From: JANXXV01 sp038200305
Lineage (GTDB): Bacteria > Acidobacteriota > Terriglobia > Bryobacterales > Bryobacteraceae
Reading direction: 5' to 3'
Assembly: GCA_038200305.1 (NCBI GenBank)
Contig: JBBPYD010000021.1
Coordinates: 1 to 22,444, forward strand
DNA: 22,444 nucleotides
Of the stretch, positions 8,819 through 17,965 are shown piece by piece; position 1 is the first letter of the stretch; each line of letters begins with the position of its first letter. Position numbers and translations under genes: made by a program. The notes beneath the pieces were generated by a model. The model searched no databases. It worked only from the letters and a program-made list of their open reading frames with translations, and had not been told where the DNA came from.

Positions 8819-9459
8819 CAGCCGGGCTTCCACGGTTCTATCCAATTCTGGATACGGGCGTGCTGGAGCGGGTTGGCCTGCATATGGTGGAAGCGGGGAC
8901 GGCGCTGCTGGAAGCGGGCGTGAAAATTTTGCAAGTCCGGCATAAAGAACACTTCGACAGGAAAACGTTTGAAGCGGCACGGGATTTGGCTGCGGCGTGC
9001 CGTGGGGCTGGCGCACTCTTGGTTATTAACGACCGGGCCGATATAGCGGTGCTGCTGGATGCAGCGCTTCACGTGGGTCAGGACGACCTGCCTGCGCTGG
9101 AGTCGCGCGCTCTGATCGGCCAGGGCCGGATGCTTGGGCTCTCTACTCACAATGAAGCGCAACTGCTGGCCTCGAATGCGGAGCCGGTGGATTACGCCGC
9201 GATTGGTCCGATGTTTGAGACTGGATCGAAGAGGAATCCCGATCCGGTGGTAGGCACCGGAGAATTGGCGCGGCTGCGGTCGATGACCGCGCGGCCGGTT
9301 GCCGCAATCGGCGGGATTACGCTAGAGAACTGCGGGCCGGTGTTGCAGGCGGGAGCGGATTCTGTTGCGGTGATTGGTGGTCTTTTCCCATCCGGATGTA
9401 CAGCGGCTAGTTTGCGGCGCCTCGCCGGGGAATGGATGAGGGTAACGGATGCTTACTAA
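8815..9459 (+). CDS. thiE: Thiamine-phosphate synthase ThiE
   Basis: A 214-residue TIM-barrel enzyme that joins HMP pyrophosphate and thiazole phosphate to make thiamine phosphate in the cytoplasm. Family motifs appear in order: ILQVRHKEHFD (Q40, R42, K44), LLVINDRADIAVLLDA (N72, D73), HVGQDDLP (88-93), MLGLSTHN, DYAAIGPMFETGSK, PVAAIGGI and DSVAVIGGLF. The ATG at 8815 overlaps the stop of the peptidase gene in ATGA; an in-frame start 21 bases earlier would add seven residues that overlap the peptidase and do not resemble ThiE. Its end overlaps the next permease by 11 bases. No other thiamine gene is nearby, and I see no thi-box riboswitch in the leader. Confidence 0.88.
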   Translation: MTAGLPRFYPILDTGVLERVGLHMVEAGTALLEAGVKILQVRHKEHFDRKTFEAARDLAAACRGAGALLVINDRADIAVLLDAALHVGQDDLPALESRALIGQGRMLGLSTHNEAQLLASNAEPVDYAAIGPMFETGSKRNPDPVVGTGELARLRSMTARPVAAIGGITLENCGPVLQAGADSVAVIGGLFPSGCTAASLRRLAGEWMRVTDAY

Positions 9460-10828
9460 GGAATCGAGCGCCGGGCTGGTGAAAGGGCTCGGGCTGCTGG
9501 AAGCCACCACGTTGGTGATGGGGTCGATGATCGGCTCGGGAATTTTTATCGTTGCGGCGGATATCACGCGGCAGGTCCGGTCGCCGGGGCTGATGATGAT
9601 GGTCTGGGCGATCACCGCGGTCCTGACCATCATCGCCGCCCTCAGTTATGGCGAGCTTGCCGCCATGATGCCGCAGGCCGGCGGGCAATATGTTTATCTG
9701 CGCGAGGCATTCGGACCACTTTACGGATTTCTCTACGGGTGGACGCTGTTTCTGGTGATTCAAACCGGAACCATCGCGGCGGTGGCTGTGGCGTTCGCGA
9801 CGTTTGCCGGCGTGTTCTTTCCCTCCATCGCCGCGGATCGTTATCTGACGCCGTTTTTAAACACACAGCAGGTGGTTGCGATCGGAATTGTGGTTCTGCT
9901 GACGTGGGTCAATACGCGCGGCGTGCGGACGGGCGCGGTGGTGCAGAACACGTTTACATTTGCCAAGGTGGCGGCGCTGCTGGGGCTGATCGGTTTTGGA
10001 TTTCTGGCGGGACGCGATCCAGCGGCGGTGGCCAGGAATTTCGATCACTTCTGGGAGAATGCGGACTGGACGTTCACTACCGTCCAGGTGGTGGGTGTGG
10101 CGATGGTTGGTGCTCTCTTCTCCTCAGACGCTTGGAACAACGTGACTTTCACGGCGGGCGAGATGCGCAACCCGAAACGGAATCTGCCGCTGTCACTGGT
10201 GCTGGGGGTCGGCATTGTTTCCGTGCTGTATCTGGCGTGTAACTTCCTGTATCTGAATGCGCTTCCGCTGGAAGCCATTCAGTCCGCCCCGCAGGACCGG
10301 GTGGCGACGGCGGTGGCGCAGAAAATGTTCGGGGGGCTTGGAGCGCAACTGATTGCGGCGGCGATTATGATCTCCACATTCGGCTGCACAAATGGGCTTA
10401 TCTTGACCGGCGCGCGCGTCTACTATGCGATGGCGCTGGATGGCCTGTTCTTCAAGAAGATTGGGATGCTGAATCCGAAGAGCCACACGCCGGTTGCGTC
10501 GCTGGTGTGCCAGTGCGTGTGGGCGTGCCTGCTCACGCTGACAGGCCGCTACAATGACCTGCTTGATTATGTTATCTTCGCGGTTCTACTGTTCTATATC
10601 CTGACGATTGCAGGGATTTTTGTGCTTCGCCGCACGCGGCCTAACATGGAAAGGCCGTATCGCGCTTTGGGCTACCCTGTTTTGCCCCTGCTGTACATCG
10701 CTGCCGCTGGACTGATTGAGATCCTGCTGCTACTATACAAACCGAACTACACGTGGCCAGGGCTGATTATAGTTTTGCTGGGCATCCCGGTCTACTTTTT
10801 TTGGCGGAAGAATGAGGTGAATGCATGA
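9449..10828 (+). CDS. APC-superfamily amino-acid permease, LAT/SteT-like
   Basis: A 459-residue inner-membrane transporter with about 12 predicted helices. The first helix contains TTLVMGSMIGSGIFIV, with the glycine-rich GSGIF break (residues 29-33) that binds the amino-acid backbone in APC carriers. LSYGELAAMMPQAGGQYVYL and the long TM6 region VGALFSSDAWNNVTFTAGEM are typical of the LAT/SteT branch (serine/threonine or neutral amino-acid exchange), though the substrate is inferred only by similarity. The start has GAGGG at 9438-9442, six bases before ATG, and lies inside thiE, which implies translational coupling. The stop overlaps the next permease by four bases. Confidence 0.88.
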   Translation: MLTKESSAGLVKGLGLLEATTLVMGSMIGSGIFIVAADITRQVRSPGLMMMVWAITAVLTIIAALSYGELAAMMPQAGGQYVYLREAFGPLYGFLYGWTLFLVIQTGTIAAVAVAFATFAGVFFPSIAADRYLTPFLNTQQVVAIGIVVLLTWVNTRGVRTGAVVQNTFTFAKVAALLGLIGFGFLAGRDPAAVARNFDHFWENADWTFTTVQVVGVAMVGALFSSDAWNNVTFTAGEMRNPKRNLPLSLVLGVGIVSVLYLACNFLYLNALPLEAIQSAPQDRVATAVAQKMFGGLGAQLIAAAIMISTFGCTNGLILTGARVYYAMALDGLFFKKIGMLNPKSHTPVASLVCQCVWACLLTLTGRYNDLLDYVIFAVLLFYILTIAGIFVLRRTRPNMERPYRALGYPVLPLLYIAAAGLIEILLLLYKPNYTWPGLIIVLLGIPVYFFWRKNEVNA

Positions 10829-12291
10829 ATTTGTTTGCGACAAAACCTTTGAGTCGCATCATCGCGGAATCGGAAGGCGAACACGCCTTGAAGCGGACGC
10901 TCGGCCCTGTGCAGTTGATCGCGCTAGGGATTGGCGCCATTATCGGCGCTGGCCTGTTTTCGTTAACGGGCGTTGCGGCCGCTAATCATGCCGGGCCGGC
11001 GGTGGTGCTGTCGTTCGTGTTGTCGGCCTTCGCGTGCGCGTTCGCCGGCATCTGTTACAGCGAATTCGCAACCATGATTCCCATCGCCGGAAGCGCGTAC
11101 ACCTATTCTTACGCGACCATGGGCGAGCTGATGGCTTGGATTATCGGCTGGGATCTGGTGCTGGAATATGCAGTTGGCGCGGCAACGGTGGCGGTGAGTT
11201 GGTCCGGCTACGTGGCCTCGTTTTGTAAGGATTTCGGAATCCATCTTCCCGCCAGGTTGATGGCGTCTCCATTCCAGGAAATTCTACTTGACGATGGCTC
11301 GAAGGGTTATGGGCTGATCAATGTGCCGGCGGTTATAGTTGTGGTGCTGATCTCATTGCTGTTGATCCGGGGTATTCAGGAATCGGCGAGGGCAAACGCC
11401 GTGATTGTTGTGCTGAAGGTTTCGGTGGTGGTGTTATTCATCGTCGTCGGGTGGAAATACATTAACCCGGCAAACTACACGCCATTTATCCCACAGAACA
11501 CGGGAACGTTCGGCCAATTTGGGTGGAGCGGAATCGTACGCGCGGCAGGGGTCGTGTTCTTTGCATTCATTGGATTTGACGCGGTATCGACGGCAGCGCA
11601 GGAGACGAAGAATCCGCAGAGGAATATGCCGATCGGGATCATTGGATCGTTGGTTGTTTGCACCATCCTCTATGTCCTGTTTTCACACGTGCTGACCGGC
11701 ATTGTGAATTACAAGGACATGAATAATGCGGCGCCTGTCGCGATGGCCATTGACGTCACTTCCTATATCTGGCTGAAGTCGGTGATCAAGCTTGCGATCA
11801 TTGCAGGTTATACATCCGTCATTTTGGTGATGCTGCTAGGACAATCGCGCGTGTTCTATTCGATGTCGCGCGACGGTTTGTTGCCGAAGATGTTCTCCGA
11901 GATCCACCCGAGATTCCGGACGCCCTGGCGGAGCAATCTTCTATTCATGCTGTTCGTCGCCTGCTTCGCTGCGTTCGTGCCGATTCAAATTGTGGGAGAA
12001 ATGACCAGCATCGGGACGCTGTTTGCCTTTGTCCTGGTTTGTATCGGGATAATCGTGATGCGCCGGACGCACCCGCATTTACCGCGTCCGTTTCGTACCC
12101 CTTTGGTGCCCTTCGTGCCGATCGTCGGTGTTCTAGTAAACCTCTTCCTGATGGCTGGCCTCGGCTGGGAAAACTGGGCTCGGCTTTTTATCTGGATGGC
12201 GATTGGCTTTGCCATCTATTTCGGCTACAGCAGGCACCATAGCCACCTCAACCGCAACGCAACCGAGGCAGACAAGGTACGGCTGGGATAA
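10825..12291 (+). CDS. APC-superfamily amino-acid permease, CAT/YfnA-like
   Basis: A 488-residue inner-membrane transporter with 12 or more predicted helices, of a different branch from its neighbour. RIIAESEGEHALKRTLGPVQ before helix 1, then LGIGAIIGAGLFSLTGVAA with the GAGLF break (41-45), and YSEFATMIPIAGSAYTYSYA are typical of the cationic-amino-acid-transporter/YfnA group. Later motifs include FFAFIGFDAVSTAAQETKNP and SRVFYSMSRDGLLP. GAGGTG at 10814-10819 is a good ribosome binding site five bases before ATG 10825, which overlaps the previous stop in ATGA. Substrate specificity is not determinable here. The stop is nine bases from the convergent hydrolase gene, with no hairpin between them. 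Confidence 0.9.
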   Translation: MNLFATKPLSRIIAESEGEHALKRTLGPVQLIALGIGAIIGAGLFSLTGVAAANHAGPAVVLSFVLSAFACAFAGICYSEFATMIPIAGSAYTYSYATMGELMAWIIGWDLVLEYAVGAATVAVSWSGYVASFCKDFGIHLPARLMASPFQEILLDDGSKGYGLINVPAVIVVVLISLLLIRGIQESARANAVIVVLKVSVVVLFIVVGWKYINPANYTPFIPQNTGTFGQFGWSGIVRAAGVVFFAFIGFDAVSTAAQETKNPQRNMPIGIIGSLVVCTILYVLFSHVLTGIVNYKDMNNAAPVAMAIDVTSYIWLKSVIKLAIIAGYTSVILVMLLGQSRVFYSMSRDGLLPKMFSEIHPRFRTPWRSNLLFMLFVACFAAFVPIQIVGEMTSIGTLFAFVLVCIGIIVMRRTHPHLPRPFRTPLVPFVPIVGVLVNLFLMAGLGWENWARLFIWMAIGFAIYFGYSRHHSHLNRNATEADKVRLG

Positions 12292-12300
12292 CGGCGGGCA

Positions 12301-13163
12301 CTATTTCAGCTTGAGTTGCGCTTTGAGCCAGGCCTGACGATCTTTGATTGCGTCATCGTTTAGGCCGTGGCCGGATTCATACCACAGGATCTGCTTTGGC
12401 TCTTTTGCGGCAGCGAAAAACTCGTTCGCCTTTGCTTCGGGAACGTAATGGTCGGATTTTCCGAATTGCATCAGGACCGGACCGACTGCGGCTCCGATGA
12501 ACTTGACGGGGTCGAGCGGCGCCATTGTTCAACGAATTTGCTTCTGGCTTCGCCTTGCAGCTTTGAGCCGAGCAGGAACCAGTCACTGAAGCTGGTAGTG
12601 CCCGCTTGCAAAGCCCATACGCTCGGGCGATGGTCGACACCCGCGAGCACCGCGCCGTACATCATGCCGAAATCGTGCCCTACGTAGGCCACACGTTTTT
12701 TGTCGATTCCGGGTTCGGCGATTAACACATCCAAGGCACGCCGAAGCTCTTTCACCTGCCGGATGGATACGTAGTAGTCATCCACCTGTTTCCTGTTCGG
12801 GAACCACTGCGGATCGGACCAGATGGTTTCGATGAGGAGCGAAGTGGTCCCGAGCCGGGCGAGTTCCAGAGCTTGGCCGAGGAACTGAGCGCGATTGGAA
12901 TCCTTCGATGGGGGATCGTACCAAGGGACGAAGAGGGCTCCGGCCGGCCGGCCTTTCTTCACCGATGGAATCAGGTAGGCCGCGGTGTTCCCGCCGGTGA
13001 GGTTGGCGAAGGTAATATCGTATACCTTCACGCCGACGCGGTCCTGAACGCCGATGTCTTTGCGGTTCAGAGGGAGTTCGCGATTGTATTCGAACAGCTT
13101 GTCATCGGCGGCATGCAGGGCTGGGATCAACGTTAGCAGCAGAACCAGTTTCATCGGGGTCAT
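12301..13163 (-). pseudogene. Secreted alpha/beta hydrolase with GHDFG elbow, split by a frameshift
   Basis: Would encode a hydrolase of about 287 residues. The first frame has a signal peptide (MKLVLLLTLIPALHAAD), sheet segments PAGALFVPWYDPP and LGTTSLLIETIW, and the nucleophile elbow VAYVGHDFGMMYG. The elbow has Asp164 where dienelactone-hydrolase relatives have Ser or Cys; an Asp there is typical of epoxide hydrolases and haloalkane dehalogenases (GHDWG). The match leaves the frame after SKFVEQ and resumes in another as MAPLDPVKFIGAAVGPVLMQ, then FGKSDHYVPEAKAN with the likely acid Asp and ESGHGLN with the likely His. A single missing base near 12523-12530 accounts for it (GAACAA-TGG would become GAACAAATG). 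Either of two nearby ATGs (13163 or 13154) could be the start. The natural substrate is unknown. Confidence 0.8.
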
Positions 13164-13191
13164 TGCTTCTACGTTACGCGATAATCGGGAT

Positions 13192-13653
13192 ATGCGACTT
13201 CTGATGCTTGCCGCGATGTCTCTGACGATATTGTCCGCCTGGAGCGATCACCCTAACTTTACCGGTAACTGGAAGATGGATTCGGATCGCAGCGATTTCG
13301 GCCAGATACCCAAGCCCGCTACGTTGGTCCGTAAGATTGAGCATGAAGACCCGAATGTTCGGATCGTCACAACGTTCTCGACCCCGGCGAATGTAGACAT
13401 GACTACGGATGTAAAGCACACCACCGATGGGAAGGAGAGCGTGAATACCATACGTGGCAGCGAAGTGAAGAGCAGCATGGCGTGGGACGGGAATAGCCTG
13501 GAACTGACGTCGAAGCGGAACTTTAATGGGACGGAGTTGGTGACCAGGGAACGCTGGACCTTGACGAATAACGGCAAGGTACTGACGGTGGTCAATAATA
13601 CGAATGGCGCGCAGGGGCCCCTTACGTTCACCGTGGTGATGAATAAGGAGTAA
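13192..13653 (+). CDS. Small secreted protein of unknown function
   Basis: A 153-residue protein. Residues 1-18 (MRLLMLAAMSLTILSAWS) are a signal peptide. The mature part starts DHPNFTGNWKMDSDRSDFGQ and is rich in alternating beta-strand pattern, with FNGTELVTRERWTLTNNGKV near the end. It resembles small beta-rich secreted proteins common in acidobacterial genomes, of a lipocalin-like type, but I know no function. The ATG at 13192 was chosen because the signal peptide begins there; an in-frame start farther upstream would overlap the divergent hydrolase gene. It is 28 bases from that gene's start. Confidence 0.7.
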   Translation: MRLLMLAAMSLTILSAWSDHPNFTGNWKMDSDRSDFGQIPKPATLVRKIEHEDPNVRIVTTFSTPANVDMTTDVKHTTDGKESVNTIRGSEVKSSMAWDGNSLELTSKRNFNGTELVTRERWTLTNNGKVLTVVNNTNGAQGPLTFTVVMNKE

Positions 13654-13656
13654 CCA

Positions 13657-13679
13657 GAGGGCCGGCTGAATCGGCCCTT
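13657..13679. terminator. Hairpin between convergent genes
   Basis: AGGGCCG (13658-13664) and CGGCCCT (13672-13678) pair perfectly around a 7-base loop, with one extra G-U pair possible. It sits three bases after the stop of the small secreted protein gene and ten before the topA stop, so it could end transcripts from both sides. No T-run follows on either strand, so the termination role is inferred. Confidence 0.5.
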
Positions 13680-13688
13680 GACACTGAG

Positions 13689-16127
13689 TTATGTTGCTGT
13701 GACGGCTTCTTCTACTGGCTGCGGTAGGTCCTTTTTGAACTTGCACTCGGCGTTTGGGCATTGAGCCACTGGACCGGACTTCAGCCATTTTTCGATCAGG
13801 TATGGATTGCTGCAATTCGGGCACTGCTCGGCGATGGGTTTGCCCCATGCCACGAAATCGCATTCAGGATACCGGTTGCATCCGTAGAATGTTTTGCCGC
13901 GCTTGCTGCGGCGCTCCACCACTTCGCCTTGCGTACAGTTCGGGCATGATACGCCGATCGTCTTCTGCTTGACGTACTTGCAGGTGGGGTAATTGCTGCA
14001 CGCAATGAACTCGCCGAATCGGCCGAATTTCTGAACCAGGTTGCTCTGGCACTGCGGGCACTTCTCTTCGAGTGGTACGTCGGACTTCTTCTGGGTTCCA
14101 CCGATCTGCTTGGTCGTTTTGCAGTCGGGATAGCCGGAGCAGGCGTAGAACTGTCCGAATCGGCCCTTTTTCAGGACCATCGCGCGGCCGCAGTTCTCGC
14201 AGTATTCCTCTGCGTCCTGCTCGGTGAGATCGGCCTTATCGATGTCCGGTAGATCGACTGTCAACTCGCGGGTATTCGTACATTCGGGATAGCCTGTGCA
14301 GGCGATGAAGCTGCCGTGCTTGCCCCACTTGATAACCAACGGCTTGCCGCACTTATCGCACACCAGGTCGGTGGGCTTTTCCATGCGTTTGATGTCGGTC
14401 ATCTGCGTTTCGGCACGAACCAGATCGCCCTTGAGCCTCTCGTAGAAGTCGCCCATGGCCATGCGCCAATCGAGCTTGCCTTCTTCGATTTCGTCGAGTT
14501 CTTCTTCCATCCGCGCCGTATATTTCACATCGAAGATGTGCTCGAAACTTTCCAGCAGAAGGTCGGTCACCACCATGCCTAGCTCGGTTGGCGTAAAACG
14601 GCCGCCTTCCTTCTTGACATATTCACGCTCCTGAATGGTGGACAGAATGGAAGCGTAGGTGGACGGACGGCCGACGCCGTTCGCCTCCAGTTCCTTGACG
14701 AGCGTTGCTTCATTGAAACGAGGCGGCGGCTCGGTGAAGTGCTGCTCGGGATCGATGGACTTGAACTTGAGCGCCTCGCCCTGAGTGACCACGGGCAGGC
14801 GGCTCTTCAACTCTTCATCGTCTTCGTCCTTCTGATCTTTCCCCTCTTCGTAGACTGCGAGGAACCCGTCGAACTTCGGCACTGAACCGGTGGCGCGGAA
14901 CTGGTAATCGGCTCCGTCCTTGCCCTTGGCCGCCACTTCGATGGTGGTCTGGTCGAAGACGGCGGGCATCATCTGCGAAGCGATGGAGCGCATCCAGATC
15001 AGGCGGTAGAGCTTGAGTTCATCTTCGGCGAGGACCTTCTCCAGTTCATCGGGAGCGCGCATGGCCGAGGTAGGACGAATCGCCTCGTGGGCATCCTGCG
15101 CGTCTTTCTTCGTCTTGTAGATGTTGGCCGCTGCGGGAATATATTGCGGGCCGAATCGCGTAGAGACCAACTGCCGTGTTTCTTCCAGAGCATCGGCCGA
15201 CACACGCGTGGAGTCGGTACGCATATAAGTGATAAGACCGACCGCGCCCTCGGTTCCGATCTCAACGCCTTCATACAGGCGCTGCGCGAGCATCATGGTC
15301 CGCTTTACGCTGAATCGAAGTTTCCGGGCGGCTTCCTGCTGCAGAGTGGACGTGATGAACGGCGGAACGGGGTTGCGCTTCTTTTCCCGCGTCGCCACAG
15401 ACTGCACGATGTAATCGGCGTCAGCGAGTTGATTGACGATATTGGTGGCCGTCTGTTCGCTGGCGACCTCAATCGCTTCGTCATCCCGCTTGGTGAAATG
15501 GACCTTGAGAACCGGCGGCTTCTTGGCCTGCAGGTTGACGTCGATGCTCCAGTATTCGCGCTTGAGGAAGGCGCGGATCTCGCGCTCCCGTTCGACAATG
15601 AGGCGCAGGGCGACGGTTTGCACGCGGCCTGCGGAGAGGCCCCGGCGGACCTTATCCCAGAGAAGCGGGGAAATTTTGTAGCCGACCAACCGGTCGAGCA
15701 CGCGTCGCGCCTGCTGCGCTTCGACCAGATGTACGTTGACGCTGAGGGGAGTTTCGAATGCCTTCTGAATCGCTTTCGCGGTGATCTCATTGAACATCAC
15801 GCGATACATCTTGGGGCCGTTCTTCTTGCCGTCCAGTTCCTCCATCAGGTGATAGCAGATGGCCTCGCCTTCGCGGTCGGGATCGGCCGCGAGGTACACG
15901 GTATCCACACCTTTGGCGGCGGTCTTCAGCTCAGAAATGAGCTTCTTCTTACCTTCAATGATCTGGTAATCCGGCTGAAAGTCGGTATCGACCGCGACGG
16001 ACAGATTCTTCTTGGGCAGGTCTTTAATATGACCGAGCGAAGCCTTCACGACGTACTGCTTGCCTAAATACTTACCGATCGTTTTCGCCTTCGCCGGCGA
16101 TTCGACGATGACGAGAGAGTGTGCCAT
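13689..16127 (-). CDS. topA: DNA topoisomerase I (type IA)
   Basis: An 812-residue enzyme that relaxes negative supercoils by passing one strand through a nick. The Toprim domain opens LVIVESPAKAKTIGKYLG (Glu9) and carries the metal triad D82-x-D84-x-E86. The core contains RRGLSAGRVQTVALRLIVER, and the active-site Tyr301 lies in GLITYMRTDSTRVS. GVGRPSTYASILSTIQ and FTPTELGMVV are conserved. The tail holds five four-cysteine zinc fingers (about 590-615, 643-669, 690-716, 728-756, 769-795), each with a C-x-x-C pair and a second Cys pair. The start is set by AAGGA five bases before ATG. It lies 52 bases downstream of dprA and is probably co-transcribed with it. The frame is intact. Confidence 0.97.
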   Translation of the reverse strand: MAHSLVIVESPAKAKTIGKYLGKQYVVKASLGHIKDLPKKNLSVAVDTDFQPDYQIIEGKKKLISELKTAAKGVDTVYLAADPDREGEAICYHLMEELDGKKNGPKMYRVMFNEITAKAIQKAFETPLSVNVHLVEAQQARRVLDRLVGYKISPLLWDKVRRGLSAGRVQTVALRLIVEREREIRAFLKREYWSIDVNLQAKKPPVLKVHFTKRDDEAIEVASEQTATNIVNQLADADYIVQSVATREKKRNPVPPFITSTLQQEAARKLRFSVKRTMMLAQRLYEGVEIGTEGAVGLITYMRTDSTRVSADALEETRQLVSTRFGPQYIPAAANIYKTKKDAQDAHEAIRPTSAMRAPDELEKVLAEDELKLYRLIWMRSIASQMMPAVFDQTTIEVAAKGKDGADYQFRATGSVPKFDGFLAVYEEGKDQKDEDDEELKSRLPVVTQGEALKFKSIDPEQHFTEPPPRFNEATLVKELEANGVGRPSTYASILSTIQEREYVKKEGGRFTPTELGMVVTDLLLESFEHIFDVKYTARMEEELDEIEEGKLDWRMAMGDFYERLKGDLVRAETQMTDIKRMEKPTDLVCDKCGKPLVIKWGKHGSFIACTGYPECTNTRELTVDLPDIDKADLTEQDAEEYCENCGRAMVLKKGRFGQFYACSGYPDCKTTKQIGGTQKKSDVPLEEKCPQCQSNLVQKFGRFGEFIACSNYPTCKYVKQKTIGVSCPNCTQGEVVERRSKRGKTFYGCNRYPECDFVAWGKPIAEQCPNCSNPYLIEKWLKSGPVAQCPNAECKFKKDLPQPVEEAVTAT

Positions 16128-16179
16128 TTAAGTCCTTATTCTCTTTTGCCCGCCCGAACCCCACTGGGGTCAAGCGAAC

Positions 16180-17334
16180 TCACCACACTTTAACAAAGTT
16201 CTTGCCCGCAAGTTGTTTTACGAGCCCCAGCATCTCCAATTCAAAGAGAGCTGCAATCACCTCTGATGAGGAATGATACTCCAAAGTTTCAAGCAGCGCG
16301 TCCAGGTGAGTGGGAGTATCGGTCTTGAGCTGCACCAAAAGATCCCTGCCTACAGCGGCTTGCGGGCCATCCGGAAGGCTATTTTCCTCCGATCCATTTT
16401 CCGCCAACAACTCCCGCTGACCATTCACAATCAGACGGCGCCGGTCTTCCGGTTGCAACTCCACGATAACATCGTTCCATTCCTGGACGAGCTTGGCTCC
16501 CTGCTTGATCAGCAGATTCGGACCCCAACTCATCTTAGAAGTGATGTTGCCTGGTACGGCGAACACCTCGCGCCCCTGGTCCATGGCAAGTTTCGCCGTA
16601 ATAGACGAGCCGCTATACTGCGCGCCTTCTACTACCATAACCCCCGCGCTCATCCCGCTAATGATTCGATTGCGGATAGGAAAGTTCTGCGGATACGGCG
16701 GGGCGCTCATGGGAAATTCGGAAAGCAGCAATCCATCCACAGCCAAATCCGCCGCCAGCTTGCGGTTTTCCGCGGGATACACCAGATCGACGCCGCACCC
16801 AAGTACCGCGATGGTGTTCCCCTTGGCGGCCAGAACCGACCGGTGGGCGGCAGTGTCAATGCCGCTGGCCATCCCGCTTGCGATGGTAAGTTGTGCGTGC
16901 GAGAGGTCCGCAGCCAGACGCTCGGCAGCGGCAATGCCGTAAGGAGTTGGCCGACGCGTTCCTACAATCCCTAACATGACCGTCTGTAACAATTCGATGC
17001 GGCCGCGGGCAAAAAGAACCATCGGGGGATCGTAGATGTCGCGAAGCCGAGGCGGATACCGGGGGTCGGTGAGGCTAATTAAGGTGGTTCCGGTGTCGAG
17101 CATCTTTTGCTGCTGCTCGACGGCATCGTCGAAAGTGCAACCACTGGCGATGGTCTGAGCGATGCTTCCAGAGATGCCGGACGACGTGAGCTCGGAAGGG
17201 GACGCGCGGAAGATCTTTTGGGGTGTCTTAAAGGATTGGATGAGCAGGTTGGCCTTTTGGATTCCGAGGCCGGGGACCATCTTGAGAGCGATCCAGTGCA
17301 GTTCCTCTTCGCGGGTGATTGTTGGGGTGGACAT
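16180..17334 (-). CDS. dprA: DNA-processing protein DprA (Smf)
   Basis: A 384-residue protein that loads RecA onto incoming single-stranded DNA during natural transformation. The N-terminal helical SAM/HhH-like region spans about 10-75. The Rossmann-fold core (118-290) has GTRRPTPYG, ASGMASGIDTAAH, LGCGVDLVYP, NFPIRNRIISGMS, GSSITAKLA and FAVPGN. The C-terminal winged-helix domain (about 330-384) ends LELEMLGLVKQLAGKNFVKV in type, as in family members with a DML1-like tail. The ATG has no clear ribosome binding site upstream. dprA next to topA is a common bacterial arrangement. The frame is intact. Its presence suggests, but does not prove, competence for DNA uptake. Confidence 0.95.
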   Translation of the reverse strand: MSTPTITREEELHWIALKMVPGLGIQKANLLIQSFKTPQKIFRASPSELTSSGISGSIAQTIASGCTFDDAVEQQQKMLDTGTTLISLTDPRYPPRLRDIYDPPMVLFARGRIELLQTVMLGIVGTRRPTPYGIAAAERLAADLSHAQLTIASGMASGIDTAAHRSVLAAKGNTIAVLGCGVDLVYPAENRKLAADLAVDGLLLSEFPMSAPPYPQNFPIRNRIISGMSAGVMVVEGAQYSGSSITAKLAMDQGREVFAVPGNITSKMSWGPNLLIKQGAKLVQEWNDVIVELQPEDRRRLIVNGQRELLAENGSEENSLPDGPQAAVGRDLLVQLKTDTPTHLDALLETLEYHSSSEVIAALFELEMLGLVKQLAGKNFVKVW

Positions 17335-17474
17335 GTGCTTGGAGGTTAGTGGGGAGCCGAGGGTAAGGTTCTCTTAGGGGAAATTACGAAACAGATCCAA
17401 ATTGTTAAAGTGATGGATTTTATATTCGCGAAATTCTAATGAAACTACGGACCTTCTCCGACTTCCAGACAAGA
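17335..17474. other. Intergenic interval upstream of dprA
   Basis: 140 bases, AT-richer than the surroundings around 17390-17445. It should contain the dprA promoter on the minus strand and the 3' flank of the sigma-factor remnant. I see no convincing boxes, hairpin or short coding sequence. Confidence 0.4.
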
Positions 17475-17965
17475 TCAAGATCTCAACGCCCACTGACTCT
17501 GTTGCAGGAAGTAGCGGACCGCGGGGTCGCCTCGAGGCCGATAGCGATCTCGTATGCGCGGCGGGCTTCGCCATGTGCACCTGTCCTGGCTAGCAGTTCC
17601 GCGCGTGCCGCCCAGTAGGGCTGGTACTCGGCGAGCCGCACATCGGAGGCTACCTCTTGGATGGCGTCGAGACCCGCGCTTGCGCCATGCACCTCCGCGA
17701 TTGCCAGGCCGCGATTAATAGCGATGACCGGTGAGCAAGCAAGCGCGAACAGTGCGTCATAGAGCTGCACCACTTCTGCCCAGTTGGCGTGACCCGTGCG
17801 GCAGCGATAAACGTGCGCAGATTGCAACGCGGCTTCTAATTGATAGCGGCCAATGGAGCCCAGGGCGCTGGCACGCCGGAGCAGCGCCTCGGCCTCAAGG
17901 ATCATTTGCAAATCCCACAACACCGGATCCTGCCCGGCGAGCGGCACGTACTCTCCATGCGGATT
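17475..17965 (-). pseudogene. C-terminal remnant of an ECF (ECF42/SigJ-like, DUF6596) sigma factor
   Basis: Only the C-terminal tetratricopeptide-like part of this sigma-factor family is left. It reads NPHGEYVPLAGQDPVLWDL, GSIGRYQLEAALQSAHVYR, ANWAEVVQLYDALFALACSP and VVAINRGLAIAEVHGASAGL, then ARLAEYQPYWAARAELLART-type sequence. The DNA-binding sigma regions 2 and 4 are absent, so it cannot act as a sigma factor. Near 17526-17533 the frame also breaks: after YEIAIGLE the family-like ending GDPAVRYFLQQSQWAL is in another frame and stops at TGA 17475-17477. One missing G would restore it. The fragment lies directly downstream of a YCII fragment, the order seen in intact ECF42 loci. Family naming is from memory. 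Confidence 0.75.

Noticed and set aside
15087..16067. 326-codon open frame opposite topA
   Set aside because: It is wholly antisense to conserved topA core sequence, has no recognisable domain and follows from the GC-rich third codon positions of topA.
17374..17580. 68-codon open frame on the minus strand after the sigma remnant
   Set aside because: No family resemblance; it overlaps the sigma remnant in a different frame and runs into AT-rich spacer.
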